NCBI GenBank assembly: GCA_028023455.1
Contig: JAQFVV010007240.1
Coordinates: forward strand, 25,001 to 89,000
Source: Epiperipatus broadwayi
Lineage: Eukaryota; Onychophora; Udeonychophora; Euonychophora; Peripatidae
Length of the DNA: 64,000 bases
Direction: 5' to 3'
Under the pieces are notes generated by a model. It saw only the letters and a program-made list of their open reading frames with translations, was not told where the DNA came from and searched no databases. The position numbers were made by a program, and so were the translations under genes. Below, piece by piece: positions 52,676 to 64,000 of the stretch. Numbering within the stretch: the first letter of the stretch is position 1; every line of letters starts with the position of its first letter.

Positions 52676-53033
52676 ATAATATATATAAATTTATTGAAAG
52701 TAATCGACACTTAAACCAGACTAGTATCAATAACAATCAACAATCTCAATCTGTTGTCAAGGCAACCACCTTTTAACAATAAAAGTGGTCTGATATATTT
52801 ACATAGACACTAAAGATTGCCACTTGACTTTCTGCAATCAAGTTGCAATCTTTAGTGTCTACATAAACATATCAGACTCTAAATAAAAATGGGATTCTAC
52901 CTTCATTGTTAAAAGGAGGTTGTTGATTGTTATTGATATCGATTGATTTAAGTGTTGACTGTTTTCAATGAATTTACATTTATTGACCTATCTAGTCTTG
53001 AACACTATTAGATTTAATATATATATATATATA
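52645..53033. repeat. Foldback element, family Y, bounded by TA runs
   Basis: The left arm 52687-52826 and right arm 52838-52973 pair over about 135 bp. Landmarks are attgaaagtaatcgacactt / aagtgttgactgttttcaat, aataacaatcaaca / tgttgattgttatt and gacactaaagattgc / gcaatctttagtgtc. The loop is only about 10 bp. TA runs lie at 52645-52668 and 53021-53033. Relics of the same end sequence occur at 42783-42870. No coding content. Confidence 0.87.
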
Positions 53034-54299
53034 TTCGTTCAATAGATATCTCTTTTATATATATGCATGTATATTGTTTTTTAATATACATCAAAAAACA
53101 AATAAAAATATAACAATTCAGAACTTAAAAATATTTTATACTTAAATATTATATGCATTATTATTAAATAAAACTAGATTTAAATCCTGCATTCTGTAGT
53201 ATATCATATTTTATTATAATTATGATAAATATCCTTTGTTAGTCTATTTTTCGCTCCATATTTTCATCCTATTACTGTTATGACTTTTTCCTCTAATATT
53301 TTTAATATACATTCTTTGCCTTTATATGCTACAAGGTGCTCATATATATATATATATATTATAATATATATATATATTATATATATATTATATTTTTTTA
53401 AAAAAATAAAACTTATAAACCAATAAATAATAATATTTCAACCAAGACTGGTTTCATCAAAACAAAAAATACACAAAATATATATATATAAATTTGTCTA
53501 CATATTTATTTACTTTTTATTAACATTAGCATGGTTCCGGTTGATGTTGCAGATATACCTAAAATTTAACAATAATTAAAAAATAAATAAAAATATCAAA
53601 TCAACAAATAATTTTATATAATATAAATATATATATATTATGAATTAATATTTAATCATTGAGTTTCAGTTTTGAAATTTACATTAATCGTTTTGCAAAA
53701 ACTTGTCAAACATTTTGACAAGCAGTTGGATTGCCATAAATTTTCTAAATAAATGTCATTTTTTATTCTATTTGTATTTGCATGTTGTTTTATACTTAAA
53801 ATTTAAGTTTTTGATTTAAATATTTTTTTTCTAAAACTGAATTATTACAATGATAGCTTTGAGTTCATAAATATGGATTAAGAAAATTATTTTACTATGT
53901 TTAAAACTTTTTCAACTTTATCAATAAACCAATGAAAAATAGTTTTAAAAAATATTTTAAAAAGTATTTATAACACTTTAAAGTTATTAGCAAAAAGTTT
54001 GGTTAATGTATATATGCATAATATTTTCAATTTTTAACATATACATAATGATTTAAAAAGTACAGAGCTTTGATCTAAATCCATCAACCTTCATTTTGTT
54101 GTAATGCTCATTTTAGTAACGTTAAGTATAAGGATAAATTAAAAATTATCCTCATTCTGACTAGAATTTATTTTAATCAACTTTGAGCAAAAACAATTAC
54201 CTCATATTTTGACAAAATATATTTGCTTTTCAATACAATTTGTTTACCTGTCAACAAGTTTATGTATTTTTTCATTAAAAATATTGTAAGTTAAATGTG
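53034..54299. other. AT-rich intergenic DNA with TA runs
   Basis: TA-rich tracts at 53340-53392 and 53480 are the main visible content. No gene or repeat arm can be supported. Confidence 0.45.
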
Positions 54300-54950
54300 A
54301 GCTATGAATGAATCCTTGTCTTCATCTCTTCATCAGAAATCTCATCTTTGTAGGGCTTTTTTTCAATGGACTAAGCAAGTGATGGTCTAATAGGACAAAA
54401 TCAGCACTATAGAGAGAATGATCCAACACTAAAAAGAAAGATTTTTGGAGAGTATCAAAAGTGCAGCAGTGTGGGAATTATGCATTTCATGCGACAACAC
54501 ATTATCATTGGTTAAAAGTCTTCAGAACTTTGTTTGAAGTTTGGACTTCAATTCTTCAGTTGGTCACTCACTGTAGTAACTATTGGTAATTATTCAGCCT
54601 TTTTCTATACAATGTTCAACATTTCCTCTTGAAAATCACAAAACATTGTAACCATCAATTTTCTAGCTGATGGGTGACTTTTAAATGATTTCTTAGTCAG
54701 TGATTAAAATTTTTTATCCATTCATACACACTTTTTTATAACAAACACTTTCTTTATACTAGTCACAAAATATTTAATAAATATTGGCATCAGATACACC
54801 ATTAGACCATAAAAATGAATCACTGCATGATGGTCTTCTTTAATGCAAATAATAATTGGGGAAGCCATTGCTTCTCACATCACATCCAAAATTTCACAGC
54901 AGTGACTGGTGTGGCAGTGACCCCATACAAATAGTGCTGATAAAATACTG
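54300..54950 (-). pseudogene. Mariner-type transposase relic
   Basis: On the minus strand, broken frames read in family order. First IHFYGLMV then VYEWIKNF (54700-54840), the N-terminal DNA-binding part. Then SFKSHPSARKL and MVTMFCDFQEE (54620-54680), which parallels the mariner motif before the catalytic core. Then a stretch resembling HN..HTAA near 54470-54490. Finally FVLLDHHLLSPLKKS (54340-54390), corresponding to the SDYHLF..L motif of mariner transposases. Many stops and frameshifts make it non-functional. Terminal inverted repeats were not found. Confidence 0.7.
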
Positions 54951-56403
54951 CTGACTACTGATATTTTAATATAACTGGAGTGTAAATAATTTTTAATCAA
55001 CTTTTGGATTATTTACTAGTATTGCTAAAAACATCATTAATATATTGATATAATCATATCACCCAATAAATGACAAATAATATCCAATCAAAATTCTTGT
55101 CCTGCAACATGCAAAAACTTTATTTACCTTTTTTTACCTATAAAAATCCTTTTATATTTTTATTAGAAGCAATCTATAATCAAGTATAACTATTTTAGTT
55201 TTAAAACTGAGAAGTGGTAGAAACAAATGAAAAATTAAAAACAAAGAAAAATTATTAGAATTAAAAATGTTGTATATATAATTATATAATATGATTGTAT
55301 AAACACTTAATTTTATTGATATGACAGTTGGTCTTTCTAAAGATCACTGTAGATAACTGACTATGTACTAATATAATATTTAAAGTCAGTAAAGTTGGAC
55401 TGATTATGAAAAAAAAATAATAATGATAATCAAATTATTTATAACTGCTTTAGGAGTAATATCCCTATTAATGAATCAAGAAATTAACAATTTTCATTTT
55501 AGAAATGAAATTTCAAAATTAAATATCCATTTATTTTAATAAAATAATATTCCAAAAATATGTATAAATTAAAATTAAATTTATACTTTCATATTGCATA
55601 ATGCTGGGAAATGTTTTTTGCAATTACAAAAAATTTAGAAAAACCAACACAAAAATTTTAATTACATATTAAAGCTATTTATATTAAAAATTTCATACAA
55701 TAGTTAATTAAATTTCCTTCCTGGATAATCAATATGATTACAACATTAGTTTGTTATCTAGAAACAAAACAATAGTTACAGGTAAATATTGGGACTCACT
55801 GTCTCTAAAATTTATTATTCCAATCCAGGGCCTAGTCTTATAAAAAGGTGTCATACTTATTTATCATCAATAGTTTCCTAGGTTAAGCTTAAGTATGTCT
55901 GATTTGCTAAACAACACATCCATGAGTTATTATTCAGAAATTAATTCCATACCATTGAATTGCTTAGCCTGATTATCTTCAAAGGGTTTAGTAATTTTAG
56001 GCAATTTCCCAGTATAATTAATGTTGATCTGTTTCTTCAGTTATTGTATATTTATTTGTTATTACTTAATTAGCCAGAATTTCACAAAATCCTATAAACT
56101 GGATGGCTGCTTTATTGACAGTAAGTTTAAACAAGTTTCCATTACGAATCTATACGTTCTTTAAAATTTTTAAATTCATTGCATATAGTAGGTGTAATAC
56201 ATTGTTACATTTGGCCTCCCAATGTCAGGATCCCAAGGCCTCATGACCCTCCGAACCACAAGACTCACTCACCTTGGCAGGAAGAATGAGTGAAACACCC
56301 ACCCCAATCCTAACATAAATCACAGCAAAAATCACCAAAACTTTTAATGGCTTGCAACTAAGTTTTCCCTTGTATATTTTAAACTGTATGGAAGATGCAA
56401 TTA
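54951..56403. other. AT-rich intergenic DNA, one GC-richer patch
   Basis: The patch 56210-56300 (ggcctcccaatgtcagg, ctcaccttggcagg) is notably GC-rich for the window but has no frame or repeat partner that I can find. The rest is unremarkable. Confidence 0.45.
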
Positions 56404-56474
<71 letters not shown>

Positions 56475-56492
56475 CATCATCATCATCATCAT
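56404..56492. repeat. (ATT)n-(ATC)n compound microsatellite
   Basis: A run of ATT trinucleotides switches to six ATC units before 56492. Confidence 0.93.
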
Positions 56493-56804
56493 TCAAAGGT
56501 CTTTATTCAAGAAAGCATAAAAGGTTATATCCTTCTTTTTTATACCTAGTATTAGATTAAAATTACAAGTAAGTCAACAGTTCACAATTTCACACAGCTG
56601 ATTTTAATCTGTGGTGTTGCAGTGGTGACAAGTGATCCTCTTTGGCTTTTGTTTCTTATTTTGGATTTTTTAATCTTGAGTGATTTCTTCATTAATGACT
56701 TGAAGGTAATTGCAATTGAGACCAGGTGTCAGTGAACATTTTTGTTAATCTTTTGTCCCTTTGATATATTTTATCCAGTTCATTTTTGAATGCATTTGGA
56801 TGCC

Positions 56805-57040
<236 letters not shown>

Positions 57041-57041
<1 letters not shown>

Positions 57042-57859
57042 AACAAAATCTGTACCTAAAATATTATAAAACTTAATTATAAAATTTAAATCTTGCATTT
57101 TAGAATACAGAAAAAAAGTACAATAACAGATAATATCATTAAATAAAAACATTGTGTAAAGTATTTTCAATTATCTTTCCATCATTTTTTTTATCTTTTA
57201 AAAAAATTTAAGTTTTTTCTTCAATTAAAAAGTTTCCAATTTAATAATATTGAAAATAATTTTCTAAAGCTTTTATACTGCAAAAGCACTAGAAATGTAA
57301 ATTAATTTCATTTAAATACAACTTAGCTGAAAATGTTATTTTAGCAATCAAGTTTTACATTACTGCTGAAATTAACTCTTAGGATATTTGATGTTATGTC
57401 CAGCTAGTTCCCTTTTTGCCATGTTACTTTCTGGTTAAGTAGAACTAAATGCATTGACAAATTCTTAGATTCAAACCATATCTAATTTTTTAAACATCTG
57501 TCTTATTTTATTTTCATAAGATATATGATATACCAAATTCTAATTTTCTTAATAGTTTTATTAATATTTAAAAACATAAAAAAATAGACTTACTAACACA
57601 AAACACTCAAATAATCACTTCAAATCCATTAATGCATTTATTTTGGGATTGATTCACAAAACTAACAATCAGTTAATAAGATCACTTTAATATTATTTGA
57701 ATAATTTGGATATTTCTGAAGGCAAATCTTTAATATTCCAGTTTCATTTACATTTATCTATTGTGTCTTTGAAAATTTTGATAAAATTGATGTGTAATCT
57801 AGATTATCCCTTAGATCATTGAAAGTATTTTGTAATTAAATCTATCGGTATTCATCTTT
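57041..57859. other. AT-rich intergenic DNA
   Basis: Nothing recognised. Confidence 0.45.
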
Positions 57860-58555
57860 TAGCTAAAGATGCTGTTCTATGGCACATTTTTCATGCTAAA
57901 ACACATAAAAATGCTGTTTCCATGGCCGACCCGTTCAAACCCACATTTTCTATAATACAACTTTTTTGTTGTGCTACAGAATGCAGGCTGCTATGTCATT
58001 TTGCAGTACAGCATGTATGTCGCATAGCAGCAAATACATTTTCCGAATTCACACAATTTATAAAATAATTACGGCTTGATGAGAGAGTTTGTATTTGAAT
58101 TGTATTGAAATGTTGTTTTCATTGGATATTTTTTATTTTAAACTATTGAAATGTTCAGATTTTTTTAAAGCAATAATTATAAGACTTTTTATAATGTACT
58201 GTATTGAACTTTTATTTGGGAAAATGTTAAATATCTATGTTTTTATTGAGTTGCAATTAGGTAATGTGTCAAGTAACGTACTGTTAGTAACATTCCACAA
58301 GACAAAGAAGATTCTACTGTCTGTATATTTTTGAAGTAAAAAAGAGTGGTACGAAAAAATATCTAGTAAGAAAAGTCCAAATATACAGGTTTTTTTGTAA
58401 ATTTCATAAAAAGCAAATATTATAAACATGTTTAATAAGTAAAGAAGATATTTGTATGTGTTTGTTGTAGTTTAAAAAAGTTTGAGTTTCTTTCTTTTGT
58501 CTGAGTACAGTTACGATTTTGAATTTTTTTATTTTAGCATTACAGACAACAGAAC

Positions 58556-58626
58556 ACTAACCCTAACCCTAAAACTAACCCTAAACCTAACCCTAAACTA
58601 ACCCTAAAACTAACCCTAAATCTAAC
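58556..58626 (-). repeat. Degenerate telomere-type (CCCTAA)n tract
   Basis: Units ctaaccctaaccctaa, aactaaccctaaacctaacc and similar variants continue for about 70 bp. This is the complement of TTAGGG with one-base variants. It lies inside the TIR element, not at a chromosome end within this window. Confidence 0.85.
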
Positions 58627-58675
58627 CATATCAACTTTTACTTTTATTACGATTATTATTTTTTAGTTAAACAGC

Positions 58676-58905
58676 AACAAAAAAAGTCGTAACACAAGTA
58701 AAAAAATATTTGATAAAAAATTGATAAAAAAAAAGCCGTAACACAAGTAAAAAAATATCCGATAGAAAATTGATAAAAAAAAAAGCTGTAACACAAGTAA
58801 AAAAATATCTGATAGAAAATTGATTAAAAAAAAGCCGTAACACAAGTAAAAAAATATCTGATAGAAAATTGATAAAAAAAAAAGTCATAACACAATTTAA
58901 AAAGT
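58676..58905. repeat. Minisatellite, 49-50 bp unit, four to five copies
   Basis: The unit is cgtaacacaagtaaaaaaat, then atctgatagaaaattgat, then an A-run and agc. It starts at 58686, 58735, 58785, 58834 and 58884 (the last copy is diverged). It lies 50 bp downstream of the telomere-like tract within the same TIR element. Confidence 0.9.
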
Positions 58906-59143
58906 ATACCATATAAAAAACACGAATCAAATTGTAATTTGTTTATTTTATTTTACATTTATTATTATCATTTAAATTATATACGTTAATAAAAAATAAT
59001 ATTTAAAAAAAACGATTTTGTTTTGTTTTTTATTTTCGCATTACAAAAAAGTACAGAAAAATTATTAAAATCAACGGCCCATGAATGTTCATATTTTATA
59101 GTTTTAGCGTGAAAACGGCGCCATCCAACAGCATCTTTAGCTA

Positions 59144-60180
59144 TAAGACAAGCACCAATCTATTAAATGCCTTGCAGACTTTATTGTGGTGGTAAATGAG
59201 ATAAAGGTGATACAAAGTAGTTAATAAAAAAATATTTTATCTAACAAAATGCAAAAATTAATCATTTATAACATTGTAATAGTATTGTACTTTTCCAACT
59301 CTACAACTCCAAATTTTAATTAACATTTAGAAATTTGCTTTCCATCAAAACTATATTAAATATGATCAATTAGGTGTGTGGTCATCATTAGTTCTAGATC
59401 AATTTTTACAAGTTTTAGTTTTTCAGGCAATCTTAACTCTTCTGTCAAAAATGCAATTATTAGTCTCCATCTTATATCATTTTATACCTCCCATAAATTA
59501 GAATTTTATAACAACAACACTTCACACATCTTTCTCAACTTACTCTTAATATCTGATTTCAAGAGTATTTTTGCCTGATTTTAGAGACAACTTACTGTAA
59601 GATTAAGTAATCAACTAATCCTATTTACTATGCTACTATATCTAAATTCCCAGACTGACTTCTGGTATGTTCCCTTTTCAATGAAGAACAATACATGTAA
59701 TTTGGCTTGGGTTCAAAATCTTAATGTTTTTCTTTTTTTTAGTCTATTATTTTGATCATATAAAAAAGTTAAAATGGCTTCCATATTCATAAGTGTGTTA
59801 CTTCTAGTTTTAAATTTTTCATGCATATTCGTGACCTGCCTAGTTCAAAACACATTCTACGTTAAGCAGGATATATGGTAAACACATAGGATGCTTATGA
59901 GTAGTACATAAAGAAACTAATAAAAACATTTGAAAGAAAATATATACAACTGCTTATAAATATGATTGTGTTGGGAAAATATAATCAAAAAACATGACCC
60001 TGTGTTCAGTTTATTGAATATAGATTGCAAGATTGAATATAAAAATCATAATGCAATTAAAATATTTATAAAAAACGTTTGTATATTATACATTTAGGAA
60101 TTTATATTATAAAATAAATAGATTAACAAATAAATTGAAAAAATTGCCCAGCTTTCATCATTATGTATAATAAAGTATGA
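59144..60180. other. AT-rich intergenic DNA
   Basis: No gene. The 66-codon frame at 59378-59578 has no recognisable domain. Confidence 0.45.
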
Positions 60181-60915
60181 GGATTGGTTATCTTAATATA
60201 TATCTGAGCACTTATAGTATATATGTGTAGAGATGATAATCTGGACCAACTGATGATTACTGGTTTAGCATGAAATACGTATATTGGTGATTATTTATCT
60301 TTTCAACATATATGTCTTCAAGTGTATTAGTGTTATGAGATAGTGTGGAGAGTGGTGGGTCATGTGAAAGTCTGTCCTCATATGCTCTATATATTACATA
60401 TATAGACATAGGTATATAATAAGCCTGTGTATTTCAGTTATTACATAGTCAAGATGCCTGCCCATCCCCTGTATATGTATTAATTGGATTATGTCCTGTA
60501 CATGAGGGGTCTGATTGACCTTAGGTCAACATGGGGTGTAACAGGAATCTCGGCCTCAGGGTGGCCACGAGCATTCCATCTTCAGATTTTCAAATGGATG
60601 GATGGTTGAAGAGTTGGAGTGTAGAGTAGATTGAAGACTGTCAATTAAAGTATGAGGATTGGCTATCTTAATATATATCTGAGCACTTATAGCATATATG
60701 TGTAGAGATGGTAATCTGGACCAACTGCTAATTGCTGGTTTAGCATGAAATACGTATATTGGTGATTATTTATCTTTTCAACATATATATCTTCAGGTGT
60801 AACAGTGTTATGAGATAGTGTGGAGAGTGGTGGGTCATGTGAAAGTCTGTGTTCATATACCCTATATATCACATATATAAACACAGGTATATAATAAGCC
60901 TGTGTTTCAGTTAAT
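60181..60915 (-). repeat. 475 bp repeat family, reversed tandem copies
   Basis: tatcttaatatatatctgag starts at 60189 and again at 60664, a 475 bp period. The sequence between is one full unit and the second is partial, ending near ataagcctgtgt. It is the reverse complement of the units at 39669-40460, matching throughout (gtaatctggaccaact, gtgttatgagatag, gtggagagtggtgggtcatg). Divergence from the 40 kb locus is visible but small. Confidence 0.9.
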
Positions 60916-61184
60916 AAATGTTTCACTACCCCTGCCACACCACATAAAAAACTGATCAAGAAATTAATTAAGGCTGCATTGCAGAGAAAATTGTCATTTT
61001 TTTTTATCTAATATGGCTGCTTTAGTAAAAGGAATATTATGAATAATGATTAGAGTTTATGTCTCTGTACTTTCATGATAAGTAAGCTGCAACTAGACTA
61101 AAAATATATGTATCAAAGTTTAATTGGGCACAAAAAATATCATTGTTGATAAAAAAGTAAATGGAAAATATATATATATTGACT
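60916..61184. other. Spacer ending in a short TA run
   Basis: No gene. A TA run at 61169-61180 marks the 3' side of the LINE relic that follows. Confidence 0.4.
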
Positions 61185-62345
61185 GTATAAATTTCTAATC
61201 TTACCTTCATTCATTCTTTTCTTTAATACGGTTTCAAATGACAGTAGAAAACATGAATAATTACAATACTCAACTTTTGCATAAACAGAAAATCATGGAA
61301 AACCCTATAGCTTAAATTCAATTAATATTTATTTTATAATTATATTATTAAATTTATTTTTTGTTCAAGTTTTTATTGTAATTCTGTCCAGTATTTGTTT
61401 ACAAAGAATTTTTTGTTATTAATTTTTTGTGATGAATGATCTAAATGATAAATATTTTCAACAACATTTATGCCTGCATATAATGCTCATTCTATCAAAC
61501 TAACTTTTGTTTTTTTCATATTTAGTAATAATATCTTCTTTTTCCTTAAATTTTTAATTTTCTGAATTAAAACAGTAATTTAGTCAGATTAATTCAATTT
61601 TTCTTTAACATTTTAATGAGAATTGCAAAGACTTTTTTTATGATCTTAACTATGAATTTAGTAACATCAGTATATCTATAGTGTTGGATTTTTTCCAACA
61701 ATTCCAAAGCCACATAAGTGTTTGTTCACTATAGATTCTTTCATTAAACATTCTGTACATAATTTTAATAGATATAATGATAATGTCCAGCCTTAATTAA
61801 TTTCTTGATCTAAGTAAAATAAGTATATTTTATTATAATTTTTTTAATACTAGCTTTTTGTCAACAGAGATTTCTTATAAATGAATAATGGAATGTTCTG
61901 GTATATTCATTTTTAAAAATTGTCATTTTTTTAATGATTACTGAAATCAAAGACATTTTCAGATCAATAAAATTCATATAAACTTATGTCTGATATTCTT
62001 ATAAAAGGATCTAATGTATAGCTGTAGAGTAGATGTTTCTACGTATGTTACCATTCCTGAAATCAATTTGTATATTTTAAACCTAGATTTTATTATAGAA
62101 ATCTAGTCCCTGACATATGATTTTCAGACTTGTATTATTTGCCTGTTAAATAAAAGATATTATCAATGTTTGCACTCTGTGAAAATTCTTTGTTGTTTTA
62201 AAAATATAAATATATTTTTTCAATCTGTAGTATAGAAACTATGTTGTATTAATTGGCATAAATTTATCAATACTTTTATTAGACCATGATTAAATTTTTT
62301 AAATACTTCTATGGAACCCCTTCCATTTTATTGTTTTCTTATTTT
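61185..62345 (-). pseudogene. BovB-like RTE LINE reverse transcriptase relic
   Basis: Read on the minus strand in family order. NKMEGVP near 62330 (pre-RT GxDGIP-type block). FRNGNIRRNIYST and YQTxVYMNFIDLK near 61970-62050 (RT palm A, normally FIDYxKAFD). A block near 61790 corresponding to the CILSPxLFNLY motif. LCGFGIVGKNPTL near 61690-61720 followed by YRYTDVT (palm C, normally LRYADDT). Then LNMKKTKVSLIE near 61490-61530 (block D/E). Numerous stops and frameshifts. The motif set, especially the GIVGKN-to-YxDDT spacing, is that of BovB-like RTE elements. Assignment is from memory of the family. Confidence 0.7.
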
Positions 62346-63671
62346 GTTAATAATATTAATTTTTAGATAACCTTCTATTACATTTTTGAATATCTTGAAT
62401 ATAGGATATACTTTGTGATAAAGCTTTTATATGTATTTATTTCATTACAGTTTAATATTTATTAGTTATTTACATTCAAATTTTCTTTTTTACTCTCATG
62501 AACTTTCAATTTAAAAAAATATATTAATTTTGTTGTTTGCTTCCATTTGTACTTTCCTTGAAAATATTGTCATAATATTATTATTTGATTCATCTGGATG
62601 TTTTTTTTTTCATTTCAATTACTACAATATCATCTGATATTAATTTTATTTTGATGTTTAATCATCTTAACTTCTTTTTTTTCCATTTACTTCCACTATC
62701 AATTATAAATAAAGGCTTAAATCTTAACTGAAGTTAGTTTTAAAGCAATTGTTTTATTTTCTAGATCAGAGCTTTTTAAAATCCTTCCCAGAGGTTTTTG
62801 AAATGGTTTCAGAAGGCTCCTTGTGAGCAAGCATGATATTTTCATTAAATAAAATTGCAATAAGTTTAATGTGAGAATATTGTTATATGATATTAAAAAA
62901 TTTTTTTAATAAATAATGATTTTGGGAGTGAAGTATTATTTTATTTTTTCAAATAAACGACTTTTTTAAAAAGATAATACATGGTAGATATAATAAAAAA
63001 TGAAAATGTCAATAAAATAAAAAAAATTATAAAAATATTTAGCCTTTTTCTAATAATTATTCTGTTTAATGACAATTCAAAAATCCTATTTCATTGTATT
63101 AAAAAAAATCTGCCTAAAAACTATTTATTAAATATAAAATATGATTATTTTTAACATTTGGTTATCTTCACAAACTTCGATGCAATAATTTTCTTAAATT
63201 TTTTTAAGGACCATTAAGAATATTTAATAAAGATTTATTAAAAAGGTCCAAATATTTAATAATTATTATATATTTTTTCTTTTTAGTTCTGATAAATTTT
63301 GATGTCAAAATAACTAAAATTCCCCAAAAGAAGGTTTTTGCTAAAAAATTTACGTTTCAAGATTTTGGTTAATACAATTTTTTCTAAGTCACTTCCCACC
63401 TTTTTTATTATTACAACATCAATCATGAAGGAAAATTAAATTAAAATAAAATAGCAATCAATTAAGCATAATTTGAAGCATTTTGAGACTTGTGTGTCAA
63501 CTGATCCACAATGTATACTATCCAATGAGACTAAAAGTGGAACAAATAATAGATAAAATAATTTTTATTCATTTTTAAAATAATAAATTTAAAAAACTAT
63601 AAAGTAATTTTTGGAAGTGCAAAAATCATTTTGCATTTACAAATGTGTATCTCTCTAATTGGGTTTACCAC
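62346..63671. other. AT-rich intergenic DNA
   Basis: The first few hundred bases may hold further decayed 5' sequence of the LINE, but I cannot read it. The rest shows no feature. Confidence 0.4.
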
Positions 63672-63685
63672 TTTATTTAACCCTT

Positions 63686-63731
<46 letters not shown>

Positions 63732-63772
63732 TTTAAAGGGTTATATACTATATATATATATATATATATATA
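63672..63772. repeat. Palindromic (TA)n arrays
   Basis: aaccctttaaatata precedes a TA run, followed by its complement (tatttaaagggtt). A second TA run flanked by actata and tatagt follows. This is the same layout as at 4681-4753 and 28290-28355: a short unique arm mirrored around TA. Confidence 0.85.
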
Positions 63773-64000
63773 TAGTGTACAAGAATTATTTTATTAATTA
63801 TATAGAATAAATTAATAAAATATGTTTATGTAGTAAATATTTATATATTTAATGTTTAATATTAAAACAAAATACCTTATACAAAAAATTATAAAATGTT
63901 AAAAAATAAATAATGAAAAAAAGTTTATGTAATTCTTCAATATTAAATAACTTTTAGCATATTAAATATATTTCAACTAACTTCGATTGATGAGAATTTT
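63773..64000. other. AT-rich intergenic DNA
   Basis: Nothing recognised to the end of the window. Confidence 0.45.

Larger units (their letters stand above)
57862..59141. mobile_element. Non-autonomous TIR element with TA flanks, carrying telomere-like repeats
   Basis: gctaaagatgctgtt at 57862 and its perfect complement ending at 59141 form termini. The similarity extends inward about 75-80 bp with mismatches (landmarks tggcac/tggcgcc, atgctaaaac/acgctaaaac, atggccg/atgggccg). TA occurs on both outer sides (57860-57861 and 59142-59143), consistent with a TA target duplication. The interior has a small hairpin (gctgctatg...catagcagc, 57990-58028), a telomere-like tract and a ~50 bp minisatellite. 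The 81-codon frame at 58089-58334 is low-complexity. No transposase is present, so it would depend on a partner. Confidence 0.75.

Noticed and set aside
58556-58626. Chromosome end
   Set aside because: The telomere-type tract is short, degenerate and continuous with ordinary sequence on both sides, inside a TIR element.
58609-58930. Membrane-protein-like repeats on the minus strand (FFxINFLSDIFLLVLRLF)
   Set aside because: They come from the 49-50 bp minisatellite read in several frames. The apparent hydrophobic repeats follow from T-rich complement sequence.

Overview
This window reads as repeat-dense, non-coding eukaryotic DNA. It is strongly A+T rich, by eye about three quarters A+T. It has many (TA)n and a few (ATT)n/(ATC)n microsatellites, no operon-like gene packing, and no complete host gene that I can recognise. 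The mobile elements present are a Ty3/Gypsy LTR retrotransposon, Penelope-like elements with GIY-YIG endonuclease, an L1/Tx1-like LINE, two RTE-type LINE relics and a mariner relic. Together they point to an animal, most likely an invertebrate. A TTAGGG-type degenerate telomeric tract argues weakly against most insects. A mollusc, cnidarian or flatworm genome would all fit, and I cannot decide between them from sequence alone.

Layout. 1-10140: AT-rich DNA with a foldback element (1854-2178), two local tandem duplications, an unidentified higher-complexity block (4754-6890), and a head-to-head pair of Penelope-like 3' fragments (7430-7917) bounded by TA microsatellites. 10160-13025: unidentified complex block bounded by TA repeats. 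13297-23146: a decayed Ty3/Gypsy element with two 1.63 kb LTRs (13466-15090 and 19732-21361), with gag, protease, RT, RNase H and integrase remnants between them. It is followed directly by a head-to-head inverted pair of Penelope-like copies (21396-23146) and a 534 bp foldback element (23156-23689). 26533-28030: a small foldback element and a divergent copy of a ~475 bp repeat.

28212-35017: two inverted ~300 bp arms enclose an L1/Tx1-like LINE (28530-32628), a promoter-like segment with CCAAT and TATAAAAG boxes, an open exon-like frame ending at a splice-donor-like GT (32991-33243), and a GC-richer block with three CCAAT boxes. 36440-38160: an RTE-type LINE relic on the minus strand, interrupted by a second copy of the small foldback element. 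38842-40839: a 434 bp direct-repeat unit and the 475 bp repeat in tandem and inverted form. 41890-43383: Penelope-like fragment, TA array and foldback arms. 43395-52640: mostly unexplained AT-rich DNA. 52645-53033: foldback element. 54300-54950: mariner relic. 57862-59141: a 1.28 kb element with terminal inverted repeats and TA flanks that carries telomere-like repeats and a ~50 bp minisatellite. 60181-60915: the 475 bp repeat again, reversed and in tandem. 61185-62345: a BovB-like RTE relic. 63672-63772: palindromic TA arrays.

No genes appear to work together as a host pathway. The content is layered mobile DNA. The recurring theme is that element ends, especially Penelope 3' ends and foldback arms, abut (TA)n tracts. 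All family assignments come from motif reading by eye, with no database search.
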